From assembly GCA_012034655.1 (NCBI GenBank), contig JAAUOZ010000014.1, positions 1 to 48,447 of the forward strand: DNA of 48,447 nucleotides. The letters are read 5' to 3'. The position numbers and the translations under genes were made by a program. Shown here piece after piece: positions 9,901 through 18,400 of this stretch (the first letter of the stretch is position 1; every line of letters begins with the position of its first letter). Under the pieces are notes generated by a model, which was not told the origin of the DNA, made no database searches, and saw nothing but the letters and a program-made list of their open reading frames with translations. The stretch is from Leptolyngbyaceae cyanobacterium CSU_1_3 (GTDB taxonomy: Bacteria; Cyanobacteriota; Cyanobacteriia; Leptolyngbyales; Leptolyngbyaceae).

Positions 9901-10614
9901 TGCAAGCGTTGCTCGAAACGCCTCTACACTTCCATCATTAGCAAGCTCTTTCCAGATAAAAGTGCTTATGCTTTCAGGGGAAAATCCGGAGCCAAGTTGG
10001 AGAAGATAACCTAGCCAGCGAGCAATCGTCATCTCTGTGTTTTCATCCCGTGCAAGAACTTGCAACTCGGTCGATAAATCAGATCTTGGGTCAGGGACTA
10101 GGTCATGACGAACACGTGCTTTGAATAGCCTTAGCTCTTGCTGCGAGTACCCGTCAGATTGAGTTCTCCACCCTTGAATAACCTGTTGAGGATTTTCATG
10201 TCCTTCAAACTGACCTGAGATTACAAATCGAAGATGTTCTGCTAAATCAGGCGTCCTTTCAGAAGCAAGCTGGAAAATTTCCCATAACTCCTCAAGGGCA
10301 CTTCTGAGACCGCTAGCTGAAAGAGTCCTTTTTACCTGAGTAAAGGTAATATCTCTTCCTGACTCAGTAATGTCTGAAATAGCTTCAGCTAAAATTTTTC
10401 GTGCTGTTTCCAAATCTTGACGTTCAGCGTCAGTCGATGCTTTCCAAAGATGCACAATCTTCAGGAGCGTCAGGAGAAATTGGTACTCAAACCCGCTGAG
10501 TGCTAATAAACCACCTTGTGTTCGTTCAGAATAATCTTGCTCCCATGCATTCCTTAACTCAGCAAGCCGAGAAAGCATAGAAAACCCAAGTAATTCTGAT
10601 GTTGAGGTCATCAT
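6937..10614 (-). CDS. Nuclease-STAND NTPase fusion, probable antiviral defence protein
   Basis: A 1225-residue protein. Residues about 30-150 resemble the Cap4/DUF4297-type PD-(D/E)xK nuclease: GGLLALSGFEYQFLLTL, then GRDITFTQVKRT. The QVK at 93-95 is the usual QxK metal and catalytic motif, and SGQFEG follows. Residues about 270-500 are a STAND-type P-loop NTPase with Walker A GSSGSGKS (283-290) and Walker B LVVIDDLSD (about 347-355). The remaining 700 residues are helical and could be the sensor region. In this class, ligand binding to the C-terminal sensor drives NTPase-dependent assembly and activates the nuclease on DNA. It overlaps the next gene by 38 bp; that partner is broken by an insertion sequence, so the system may be inactive. 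Low GC compared with its neighbours suggests acquisition. The nuclease assignment rests on motif pattern. Confidence 0.72.
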   Translation of the reverse strand: MMTSTSELLGFSMLSRLAELRNAWEQDYSERTQGGLLALSGFEYQFLLTLLKIVHLWKASTDAERQDLETARKILAEAISDITESGRDITFTQVKRTLSASGLRSALEELWEIFQLASERTPDLAEHLRFVISGQFEGHENPQQVIQGWRTQSDGYSQQELRLFKARVRHDLVPDPRSDLSTELQVLARDENTEMTIARWLGYLLQLGSGFSPESISTFIWKELANDGSVEAFRATLARLLSLSHSRLCVIRETLGDNITLPRAKLSDLRASLFKKNITLLIGSSGSGKSALCKAGIQQDFKQNFDCLFLHASDIASFTESSDVIANRGLRRLDELLIARITQKPTLVVIDDLSDVDDQHFDAVLNLLHNTLTADPLSDVRFILVAHVDARRRIHEKISARFGNDSVYDDVELPQLPVEELVCSEALPDSVISLIQRHHEFGPALNLKLIDWLVRSAQRKQVDTAVFQSDLDLLTWFWHDHVQDSQDSSNLGQVLIRIAKELADRFTPDLPRDFDPLIGEALHTLVRRDCLRIVSGRLATTHRFVGDCARFYYLRGNRREIESEQLVEWLQNPFWVQPIRWFALQLALESSEGDTWQEFLYEALEGEHLQLLDLLLDGAILSKQPGSVLQGCPDENLPFVIERLITRLLAIATEPYPFHADGSQSTPLRTRIAIQEQITGIPKPDLWEPVWHWLLSQTPEAVIEESCIVFRAAEAWLNWSVHARSFSLRSEVANFTLDLAQAVLLPDPNPEHTWATRHRLRDFESNAFACIVFSLRIILDRSIWFLRVLAGREIVPANRLEPRQEIIGTTPSDDLLRMLRGNGVLQPGHPNGPVAEVNQQFRKFMLRQNGFYLNAVILTHPQLGVELFLALTIQPPHYLYERVQRNYDVLDRDRGTAGSDDIDVCTFKFLPLLSLLQIAEGIAISIVEILCNIVTHRNYQIDQHLEQQRSESEGNPEVEEILNSLKTDTHELTLLIGETRKQFQGGRKALYWHRNNLAPRILACLLMTLEGWLYSRPNRQELEHSISLILERTSTVAMLGVLVSLAKCDLTLLSKPLLPLISSLQLLIWLEFEQIDHGQDFGFDGTGARASLLQEDYQELLEFNRLSYRSDELQTVILHLWINEGIPLVEQSRILRDWDEHQLELIPEISKSKALRIRALFGRSNWQEKQDSEGEQVFQFIGTTPRDSEEEVKSEAALWNLHHLQIAVTCRQILDGKREKNVRDT

Positions 10615-10779
10615 TAGCGATCAAACCTCACTTGACTATTAAGGGGAATCAGAGGGTTTGAAACTTCACTGTAGCTAAAGAAACAGGTCAATACTCAGTA
10701 ACTGGTAATGGTTCTTTTGAACTATATTATACCTTTAGACAATAGAAGCTGTCAGATTTCTATAGCCCCCCTAGTATAC

Positions 10780-13700
10780 TCAGCCAAGTTCGGCACTTTT
10801 GCTATTACTGAAATACTGAGTATCCACAGTCTTTTCTAAACCTCTGATGGGCGATCGCTCCCTTTCCACCAACATCTTTTCCAACTCACCAGCATAATCA
10901 TCCGACAGTGGCACCGTTTCCTCACCTGTATGCAGATTTCCTCGACAAATCGTGCGCCTCGCTTCATTCCGAACAATAAAGTCACCTGTGGGTTGAACGT
11001 AGGCAGTCCATTTTTCACCCACCTTAAACTGAGCAATTTCAGCATCACCTGACCGCCGCTGTTCATAGGTTGTGGCTACGGCTGCCACCAGTCCTGAAAA
11101 CATCTCCTTACGCCATTGATCTCTATCCAGTTCAAAACTTTGAACAGCTTCCGCACCAGGGAGGACTGGCTCAGGCAGTTGAATGGAATCAGGGTTCAAC
11201 TTCAGCACCACACTGGAACCTTCAGGACGTAGATTAGCTTCAAAAGAACTCCCGATCGGTAGCTTAGGGGTATCCGGTGAGAAAGTGCCCAGGTTCTTGT
11301 CGTCGATCTGGACGATCGGGGTGCCGTTATAACGGTAATACTCTGGATGCGATTCCGGCAGTTCAAACTCCACTACCTGAATGCTCACAGTTTGATTGCG
11401 CCATTGCTTACTGGCAAAGTTCTCCCCGGCAAAGTCATTGTGGCGGATACCCAAAACCTTAATCTCATCGAACTGAAATGCCTGAAGCTGCTGACAGACT
11501 TCCTCAGTCAACAGGTTGTATGCCAGCGCTCCCACGCCTGAATCCTGCCGAGATTCCGCCCAGATATGATCAGCGGGAGGAATAATTCGCAAATCATCGG
11601 GTACACGAAGTTCATCCAGATCGTTAACATTCTTGCCAAACTTCGCCTCCAGCTTTTCAACCAAGCGGGGAGGAATATCTTTGAGCGCAAACTCAATCAT
11701 CGGTAGCTGCGGATGAATCATCGCATCAAATTGAATGCCCTTTTGCTCCAAGGTTTCCTTCCACCGAATCGCATCCGACCCAAACGGTACACTCAACACA
11801 TAAGCATCTCTGGGTAGGGCTTCGCTGGGTACTTCATAGCCATGCTGAAGGGCAAAGGTGATATCCATTTGCTCTGCCAATGCCAGACAATCCCGACGAT
11901 GCCGATCCATTTCCGGGCGCGTGTGCTGGGTATACCAGAGTGCAGCGGCTCCCTCATACCGCTCCTCGGTCGTCGGAAACACCTCATTGATTTCAGCCCG
12001 GTAGCTGTCGTAAAGCTTGCCCAATTCCTCATTGAACGCATCCCGGTCTTCGCCCACCCGCTCCTGAATTTCATCCCTGGCTTGCTGGAATCGGGTCTTC
12101 AGTTCCTCTGCCCACTCCAACGCATCCACAGATAAATCATCTTTCGGAAATAGATAGCGGAACTCGTGGCGATCGCGGCTGCGAATACGAGTCGGCTCCC
12201 ACAACGGATTGACTACCTCCCTGGCAAGCACATTGATCGAACCGGGAGCGTCCGCAGGCATCGCAAAACTGCGATAGAGGCGATCGTCCTTCTTAAAGTC
12301 AAAAAAGTGGCTGGGATGAGATTCTGACCAGCGTTTTGCATCCGAAAGCAGATTCTCCCCTTCGATCTCCTGGATGTCCTCCAACCGCTCTGCACTTTTG
12401 GGTGAATCGACCTCGACCTGAAGTGCTTGAAACAGACGGTTAAGCAGTTTTCGTTGACGGCGCTCAAACCGCTCGACATTCTCCCCTTCCCCTGGCATCG
12501 ACGATTGCACCCGCCCAATGTTGGTCGCCACCAACCCCACCTTGTTCTGATTCGCCGTAGCCGCAATCTGAGCCAGATTCTGGTACTTCAAACCACCCTC
12601 ATCGGTGGCAACTTCGCTATAAGCCAGCTTAGGGCGTTGCTTTACTGCCTCAAACCGTCCTGGCTCGCCCGCTCGCAGCGTTTCTTTGGCAAGGTTAGGC
12701 AACTGGCTAGCAGGGCTAACCATGAGTTGATCACCATCGAAGTCTGCCTGATGATACTCCTCAGCATCTTTGGGGTTAATCCAAATGACATTACGAGTTT
12801 TTTTGAGTTCCGGGTCGTGGCTGTTGCGGTAGAGACGAATATTGTCTGAGTTAACGATCGGGTAGCGGGTCAGAATCACATCCCCTTCCGGCAGATGGGG
12901 CACACAAACCGTGCCACGCGGTAAGTCGTCCGCTGGCATCGCCATTCCAGAACTATGGCTGTAACCGCTCTTAATCGCTAAATCTCGCCATCTACCTGCC
13001 ACATAATCCGTTGCAAACTTCCGAAACTTGGGAGTTTCAACCAATTGCCCATATTTGTCGCTTCGCAGCAACGAAATCCAGCGAGATTCCTGCACCTGGC
13101 TGTTGGCATTACCATCCGCATCTTCAAAGTCTTCTTCCGATCGCTCCTGTCGCCGTTGCTGCTCTTTGTCGTATTCCTGCACAATGTATCGTGCCAGTGC
13201 CAAAGGATGCCGCTGTAAATCTGCTAGAACTTTGGCTTTTTCCTCCGTCGGCTGCTTCAAATCCTGCCGCACTGCATCCTCGGAATACCAGATGGTAAAC
13301 TGCCAGCTATTGTCATAACTGGTGGCTCTGGCATTGCCCCGATTGCCCATTGCGGCTTGAGGAAACTCATAATCTCCACACAGAACCAGCTCATCCAATC
13401 GGGCTTTTTTAATCCCCTTGATCGACGATCGATCCATAACGATGTCATAGCCCTCTGCCTCAGTCAGTCGGGCATCGGGCAATAGCGTTCCTTTAGATAA
13501 GAAGCTGACGCGAGGGCAGCTTTGCTCGCTTCCTTCCGCCCATTGCCTCCTCCAGGCAAACCGAAATTGAAACGGACAGTTTTGCTCACCTCCCAGTTGA
13601 CGAGCAAGCTGCGGCGAAATCTTACCGTGACAATCGCCAGTTTTGTAGTGGGAATACTCCGGGTCATTGAAATCCACAATTTTGACCCGCAGGTTCTCCA

Positions 13701-14085
13701 ACGTGTCAGACGCTTTGTAGCAGTTACTCACTAATAGAGAACCATACCGACAGGCAGTATCCGGCTCTGTCGCAAATAAGCGCCGGATCTTCTTACGCAA
13801 TTCATCATCTGCAAAGTAGTAACTGTTCCCAGAACTAAATGTGAGCCGCCGCGAAGTGCCATCGGCAAAACTGCGCGCCCGCAGATGATTTGCATCAGGA
13901 TTACGATTGTCAATTTTTACGAGCAGCAGAGATTGCAACTCTTCTGGCTCAAACATCTGTTCCAGCAAAGAGTTTTTAATAATCTCCGGCTCCGACAAAT
14001 ACCGTCCCTTCCCGTTGTTGTGCACCCCATCAAAAATCGGGATGCTAAGACCGGAACCCTCAATGACCCGCGTGGTCAGATCCAT
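10780..14085 (-). CDS. Single-chain two-barrel RNA polymerase-like protein
   Basis: An unbroken 1101-residue protein. Residues 447-453 read ADFDGDQ, identical in that stretch to the metal-binding loop of bacterial RNA polymerase beta' (NADFDGDQ) and equivalent to DLDGD of QDE-1/RDR polymerases. D448, D450 and D452 would hold magnesium. Ahead of it comes a barrel-like strand series (GTVCVPHLPEGDVILTRYP, IWINPKD). An earlier block fits the second, beta-like barrel of the RdRP branch: GKIS (154-157), PFQFRF (171-176), SKGTLL with K198 and SSIKG with K223 as candidate catalytic lysines. The C-terminal 600 residues are not recognised. Cellular beta and beta' are far larger and are two chains; YonO-like and crAss-phage enzymes are single chains of comparable size. 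It starts at the ATG at 14085 and diverges from a small acidic gene. An RNA polymerase role is inferred; template and product are unknown. Confidence 0.7.
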   Translation of the reverse strand: MDLTTRVIEGSGLSIPIFDGVHNNGKGRYLSEPEIIKNSLLEQMFEPEELQSLLLVKIDNRNPDANHLRARSFADGTSRRLTFSSGNSYYFADDELRKKIRRLFATEPDTACRYGSLLVSNCYKASDTLENLRVKIVDFNDPEYSHYKTGDCHGKISPQLARQLGGEQNCPFQFRFAWRRQWAEGSEQSCPRVSFLSKGTLLPDARLTEAEGYDIVMDRSSIKGIKKARLDELVLCGDYEFPQAAMGNRGNARATSYDNSWQFTIWYSEDAVRQDLKQPTEEKAKVLADLQRHPLALARYIVQEYDKEQQRRQERSEEDFEDADGNANSQVQESRWISLLRSDKYGQLVETPKFRKFATDYVAGRWRDLAIKSGYSHSSGMAMPADDLPRGTVCVPHLPEGDVILTRYPIVNSDNIRLYRNSHDPELKKTRNVIWINPKDAEEYHQADFDGDQLMVSPASQLPNLAKETLRAGEPGRFEAVKQRPKLAYSEVATDEGGLKYQNLAQIAATANQNKVGLVATNIGRVQSSMPGEGENVERFERRQRKLLNRLFQALQVEVDSPKSAERLEDIQEIEGENLLSDAKRWSESHPSHFFDFKKDDRLYRSFAMPADAPGSINVLAREVVNPLWEPTRIRSRDRHEFRYLFPKDDLSVDALEWAEELKTRFQQARDEIQERVGEDRDAFNEELGKLYDSYRAEINEVFPTTEERYEGAAALWYTQHTRPEMDRHRRDCLALAEQMDITFALQHGYEVPSEALPRDAYVLSVPFGSDAIRWKETLEQKGIQFDAMIHPQLPMIEFALKDIPPRLVEKLEAKFGKNVNDLDELRVPDDLRIIPPADHIWAESRQDSGVGALAYNLLTEEVCQQLQAFQFDEIKVLGIRHNDFAGENFASKQWRNQTVSIQVVEFELPESHPEYYRYNGTPIVQIDDKNLGTFSPDTPKLPIGSSFEANLRPEGSSVVLKLNPDSIQLPEPVLPGAEAVQSFELDRDQWRKEMFSGLVAAVATTYEQRRSGDAEIAQFKVGEKWTAYVQPTGDFIVRNEARRTICRGNLHTGEETVPLSDDYAGELEKMLVERERSPIRGLEKTVDTQYFSNSKSAELG

Positions 14086-14221
14086 TACCTACGGTTCATG
14101 ATATAAACGTACTACCATCCAACTTAGAAAGCGTTAGACTGTTTTTTGACGTTTACACAAAGCAGCCATGGCAAAATCAGCCAGGTGGCTATTCTTGAAT
14201 TGAACAGCAAGGAGGATAACA

Positions 14222-14548
14222 ATGCCGTGGCACATTAAGCGTCTGGAGAACGGTTTGCTGGTTCAGGAATATGATCAAGAACCCGATGATAAAAGCGAAG
14301 AACTCCTGACCCCAGATGGCAGAACTCAAGATGAATGTCATCCGCGCTTTGCCCATCTGAAACCTGGGGAAAGTATGGTGCTACCTGATGAACCCAAAAC
14401 CACGACTTCTAGTTCCTGGTATCCCAGCCAATATGAAGAGCTGGGCGAGTTTTTGAATGGTGATCCAGGGGCGATCGATAAGTTGGACAGTGGCAGCCGA
14501 TCGCGCCGCTACAACTGGCGGTATTACGAACCCGATGAATCTTTTTAA
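14222..14548 (+). CDS. Small acidic protein divergent from the polymerase-like gene
   Basis: A 108-residue protein, rich in Asp/Glu, Pro and Ser, preceded by a very strong ribosome binding site (AAGGAGG at 14209-14215, 6 bases before the ATG). It starts MPWHIKRLENGLLVQEY and ends NWRYYEPDESF. No family is recognised; it has no membrane segment and little predicted fold. The 136-bp gap to the divergent polymerase-like gene could hold shared control sites. The last 15 codons are repeated at about 15258-15305 with mostly synonymous changes, so a second copy of the gene once existed downstream. A role as accessory or regulator of the polymerase-like protein is only a guess from position. Confidence 0.6.
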   Translation: MPWHIKRLENGLLVQEYDQEPDDKSEELLTPDGRTQDECHPRFAHLKPGESMVLPDEPKTTTSSSWYPSQYEELGEFLNGDPGAIDKLDSGSRSRRYNWRYYEPDESF

Positions 14549-14573
14549 GGCGTGTTTGATGGCTTGAGAGGGT
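14499..14573 (+). repeat. Direct repeat flanking the toxin-antitoxin pair, copy 1
   Basis: The last 15 or so codons and the stop of the small acidic gene plus about 25 bp downstream. It matches 15258-15324 with four substitutions and an 8-bp gap. Substitutions fall at third codon positions or are conservative in the frame ending YYEPDESF, so both copies were once coding. Confidence 0.85.
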
Positions 14574-14615
14574 GGCGAGGGCGATCGCAGCTAGTGAACT
14601 CATATAGTGGAGACA

Positions 14616-14645
14616 TTGTATACACTGTATTCTCTACGCTAGAAT
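14616..14645 (+). promoter_or_regulatory. Candidate promoter of the toxin-antitoxin operon
   Basis: TTGTAT (14616-14621) and TAGAAT (14640-14645) are separated by 18 bp, about 23 bp before the antitoxin ATG. They resemble -35 and -10 boxes. No other pair this good lies in the 120-bp gap. Confidence 0.4.
14620..14630. promoter_or_regulatory. Palindromic candidate operator of the antitoxin
   Basis: ATACACTGTAT is a perfect 11-base palindrome with a central C, placed between the candidate -35 and -10 boxes. Ribbon-helix-helix antitoxins usually bind such a site to repress their own operon. Confidence 0.35.
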
Positions 14646-14667
14646 GGGGGAAATTTGGAGAACACTG

Positions 14668-14940
14668 ATGGCTCAAAGTGAAGTCCTTACCATTCGATTA
14701 GCTCCAGAATTAAAAGACAAGCTGGATGCTTTAGCGCAGAGTACTCGGCGTAGTAAGTCCTGGCTGGCAGCAGAGGCGATCTCCTTCTACATTGAGCAAC
14801 ACCTTTGGCAAATTCAAACGATTGAAGAAGCGATCGCGTTGGCGGACAGTCCTGAAGCCGAATGGGTAGAGGGTGAAGCAGTGGATGCGTGGTTAGATAC
14901 TTGGGGAACGAAGGATGAAACGCCTGCTCCATGCGCATAG
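14668..14940 (+). CDS. ParD-like ribbon-helix-helix antitoxin
   Basis: A 90-residue protein. SEVLTIRLAPELKDKLDALA is the beta-strand and first helix of a ribbon-helix-helix DNA-binding domain, followed by RRSKSWLAAEAISFYIEQH. The acidic C-terminal half (IQTIEEAIALADSPEAEWVEGEAV) would wrap around and neutralise the toxin. The start at 14668 is chosen over 14644 because GGAG lies about 8 bases ahead and the domain starts at once. The stop overlaps the toxin start by 10 bp. It acts in the cytoplasm, binding its own promoter and the toxin. Confidence 0.88.
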   Translation: MAQSEVLTIRLAPELKDKLDALAQSTRRSKSWLAAEAISFYIEQHLWQIQTIEEAIALADSPEAEWVEGEAVDAWLDTWGTKDETPAPCA

Positions 14941-15245
14941 TATTTCTTTCGCTTGCAGTAAAGGATTTAGCAGCTATTCGTGCCTACATTGCTGAAGACG
15001 ACCCAGAGGCAGCGAAAGCGGTCGCTTCCCGGCTAAAGCAATTGATTAAGCGGCTTTCCTCAATGCCCAACCTGGGTAAACCGGGGCGAGTTTTTGGTTC
15101 CAGAGAACTGATAACTCCCAAAATTGGTAAAACAGCTTACGTCGTCGTTTATCGCGCCAAAGACACACGTCTGGAAATTCTGCGGATTTTGCCAGGAATG
15201 CGAGATTTAGACAGTTTGCTGAATGAGGAATTGCCAGAAACATAA
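14931..15245 (+). CDS. ParE/RelE-superfamily toxin
   Basis: A 104-residue protein of typical family length. It begins MRIVFLSLAVKDLAAIRAYIAEDDPEAA, the beta strand and helical hairpin of ParE/RelE toxins, and continues with a second helix (RLKQLIKRLSSMPNLGKPGRV), a central sheet (TAYVVVYRA) and LEILRILPGMRD near the end. The RELITPK and VYRA layout favours ParE over ribosome-cutting RelE, which would make gyrase the target; this is a family inference. It is translationally coupled to the antitoxin. The pair sits between two copies of an unrelated gene end, as if inserted there, and may stabilise the element. Confidence 0.86.
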   Translation: MRIVFLSLAVKDLAAIRAYIAEDDPEAAKAVASRLKQLIKRLSSMPNLGKPGRVFGSRELITPKIGKTAYVVVYRAKDTRLEILRILPGMRDLDSLLNEELPET

Positions 15246-15257
15246 TCAGGAATCGTT

Positions 15258-15324
15258 GATCGCGCCGCCACAACTGGCGTTACTACGAACCCGACGAATC
15301 CTTTTAAGGCGTGTTTGAGAGGGT
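15258..15324 (+). repeat. Direct repeat flanking the toxin-antitoxin pair, copy 2
   Basis: A remnant of the 3' end of a second copy of the small acidic gene; read in frame it ends NWRYYEPDESF and a stop, as in 14499-14573. It starts 13 bp after the toxin stop. Confidence 0.83.
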
Positions 15325-15328
15325 AGGG

Positions 15329-15397
15329 TCTTTCATTAAGCTTGGAAGTTGCTCTTCCTCCAGAAATCGCAGTTCTTTCATCAAGCTTGGAAGTTGC
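15329..15397. repeat. Pair of 23-bp direct repeats next to the CHAT gene end
   Basis: CTTTCATTAAGCTTGGAAGT at about 15329 recurs at 15375 with one change (T to C), 46 bp apart; the match extends to TGC. The second copy lies within the loop side of the 15362-15427 hairpin. Confidence 0.6.
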
Positions 15398-15427
15398 CTA
15401 TGTTTGCTCAGCAGAACTGCGATTTCT
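15362..15427 (-). terminator. Large hairpin just downstream of the TPR-CHAT gene
   Basis: AGAAATCGCAGTTCT (15362-15376) and AGAACTGCGATTTCT (15413-15427) are perfect 15-bp inverse copies with a 36-base loop. The hairpin begins 7 bp after the CHAT stop on the minus strand. There is no clear U-run, so it may protect the mRNA end or bind a protein instead of terminating alone. Confidence 0.45.
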
Positions 15428-15433
15428 TGTAGG

Positions 15434-18400
15434 CTAACGCGGATCGCCGATGAGGACAAAGGGTGCCCAGAAAAAGGGGTGGCTGTCAATTTGGCTAAGT
15501 TTGGCTTGGCGCAAGGCTTCGCTTTTGCTCATGCCGTTTTTGAGGTTGGTGTAGAACTGCATCATGAGAGCTTGGGTCTTTTTGTCTGGGGCGCTCCAAA
15601 GGCTGGCGATCACGGCTTTAGCTCCGGCGCGTTCAAACAGGTAAGCGAGTCCGGCAATTTCTTCCCCGTTGGAGTTGGTTTGCAGGGCAGTTTGGCAGGC
15701 ACTGAGGGTAATCAAGTCTACATTTTGCAAACCCAAAAGAGCTGCATCGGCAATGTTGAACTTTTGGTCGGCGAAGAGGATGGTGTTCGCTTGCAAGTCG
15801 ATACGAGGAGACTTTTGGCACTCCTCAGGCGTACCTAGACAGCATCCTTGTGGGCGAAAACAGCCATGGGTTGCTAGATGAAGCCATGGGAATCTCAGCG
15901 CCTGAAGCTTGAAGGCGGCAAGTGTGGCTTGCTCACGGAGCATCGCTTCACTACCTGGAATAGTTTTCACAATGTCTTGCACTTCTGTTTCAGAGCCGGG
16001 TAGAGCGAGCGGGGCTTTGGGCACCGGATTGCCGACGGCTAGAACCCGCTTTTCTGCGGTTGGACTCCCGTTGTTCTTCGATCCTAGAGAACGGGTGGAG
16101 AGGCGAGTGAGGTAATTGACTGGGTATTTTTTAATCAGGTATTGCTCGGTTTTCTGGTCATAGAGGGCTTCAAAGGGGAGATAGCGGAGTCGCCCGGTGG
16201 CAATGATGCTGAGTTGCTTAGGATTCGTGGCTTGAATTTGGGGTTCGATGGGGCGGATCAGCAAATCGTAAAGCTGTGCCAAGCTGGCGGAATAGCCGGT
16301 AAATCGATTGGTGAGTTGAGCATAAGTTTGAGAAAGCAGGGCATCCAGTTGTTTCGGGTCAATGGGGACTTTTTTGACCGTGAGGCGATCTTTGGTGAGG
16401 ATGAAGAAGGCTATTTCATTGGGAATATTCCTGATGTTGGTTAGTAGTACAGGGTGAACCACCGTGGTTCCATCTGGAATGCTGGCTTTAAGGTCGGTAA
16501 TGTCAGTAGGAGTAATTTCCAGTAGCTCTGCCAAGTCAGGAAATTTTTTAATGTTTACTTCTATTTGCTTAGTTCTCTCTTCCTCTAACGCACGAATCTC
16601 ACGAGCTAGATCCTCAGAGAATTTCTCTTGTAAGCGTTGATACAAGGGTTGCAATCGTTGGTTCTGTTGGTTCAACTGGTCGAGAGCTTTTTGGGCTTCC
16701 GCATCGCGAACGTTCACATCAAGCAATCGAGCATAGTCAGCTAGTTCGGACGTAGTAACGAGATTTGCCCAATTGTAAGCACTGTCTGGATTACTGCGCT
16801 CTATTAGAACGCTAACCAATCCGGTGACTGCACGTCGCTGAGTTCGTAAAAATGCAGAACGATTGGTTCGTGTTAATTCACTGCGCATTTGCAATGTTAC
16901 GTTGACAGCCTCTTCCCACTTTTTAATAGCAGCTATTGGCTGTTCAGTATAGGAGTAGGTTGCAGCCATGCTCGACAGCGTAGCAACTTCCCCAAAACGA
17001 TCTTTTATTGAACGATGAATAAGTAATGCTTTGTTGTAGTAGTCCAAGGCTTTCTGAGGTTGGCTAATGGCACTGTAGACATCACCAATATTACTGAGTG
17101 TTCTGGCTTCTCCGAACGGGTATTTCCTTAATAGATCAATAGACAGCACCTGCTTGTAAAACTCCAAGGCTTTTTGAGGTTGCCCAACATCACTATAGAC
17201 CGTACCAATATTATTCAGCGCAGCACTTTCTCCAGCCCTGTATTCTATCGTTTGACTAATAGATAGTGCTCGATTGTAATATTCTAAAGCCTTCCAGTGC
17301 TTTCCAATGTTGCGGTAGCTTGAGCCAATATTATTGAATATTCTGACTTCGCCATCTCGATATTTTTTCAGGTCCTGCTGGATTAATAACGCTTGTTTAT
17401 AATACTCTAAAGCTTTCTGGGGCTGTCCAAGATTGTCATACACTAATCCGATATTGCTGAGAGCTGTTGCCTCAAATACTGGATCGCCACTCTCTTGTAG
17501 GATTAACAGTGCCTGCTTGTGTTGCTCCAAAGCTTTTTGGGGTAATCCGATTGTGAGGAAAACTTGTCCAATATTATTTAACGTAATACCTAGACTAGTT
17601 CTATCTTTATTGGTCTTAAATCCTATTGACTGATAGATAAGCAGTGCTTCACTATAATACTCCAATGCTTTTGAAGGTTTTCCAATAGTTTCGTAAACTG
17701 CACCAGCGTTATTTAGCATAACGGCTTTAATACGTGGTTCTCTCAATTCCTGCTGAATGAGTAGTGCCCGATTGTAGTAATCTAAGGCTTCTTGAAATCT
17801 TCCCTGATAGCGGTAAATCTCTCCTATATTACCTAGTGATTGAGATTCGTCAGAACGTGCACCTATTTCCTGCAAGATAAGTAGCGATTCCTTGTAGGAT
17901 TTTAATGCTTTTGTGGTTGACCAGTACTTTTATAAAGTAAGCCAATATTAGCCAGTATAGTAGCTTTTAGATCACGGCTGCTCGACAAGCCTAGGAAGGA
18001 TAAGGCTTGGTTATAATACTCTAAAGCCTTTTGCGGTTGATCAATGTTGCTGTAAATTCCCGCAATATTATTCAGTGTATTTGCTGCGTCTTCTTGCCTA
18101 CCTATTGACTTCCAAATAGTCAATGCCTGCCTGTAATAAGTTAGCCCTTTCTGAGGCTGCTTCCGCTTGACGTACACTGCACCAATGTTATGCAGTATTC
18201 TAGCTTCGATAAGCTTGTTTCCCACTAAATGGCTTACAGGCAAAGCCTGGTTAAAATACTCCAAGGCTTTGAGAGGTTGGCCAAGATTGATAAAATTGAA
18301 ACCAATCATCAGCAAGGCTTCCGCTTGAGATCTCTTATCTTGCAACTGCCGTGCTATTTCCAAAGCTTGTTGCAGTGTTTCAATAGATTGTTGTGAGTCT

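Noticed and set aside
10780..14085. Chance match of DFDGD to RNA polymerase
   Set aside because: The loop alone could be chance, but the barrel-like strands before it and the upstream GKIS/QFRF/K198/K223 block in the expected order argue against it.
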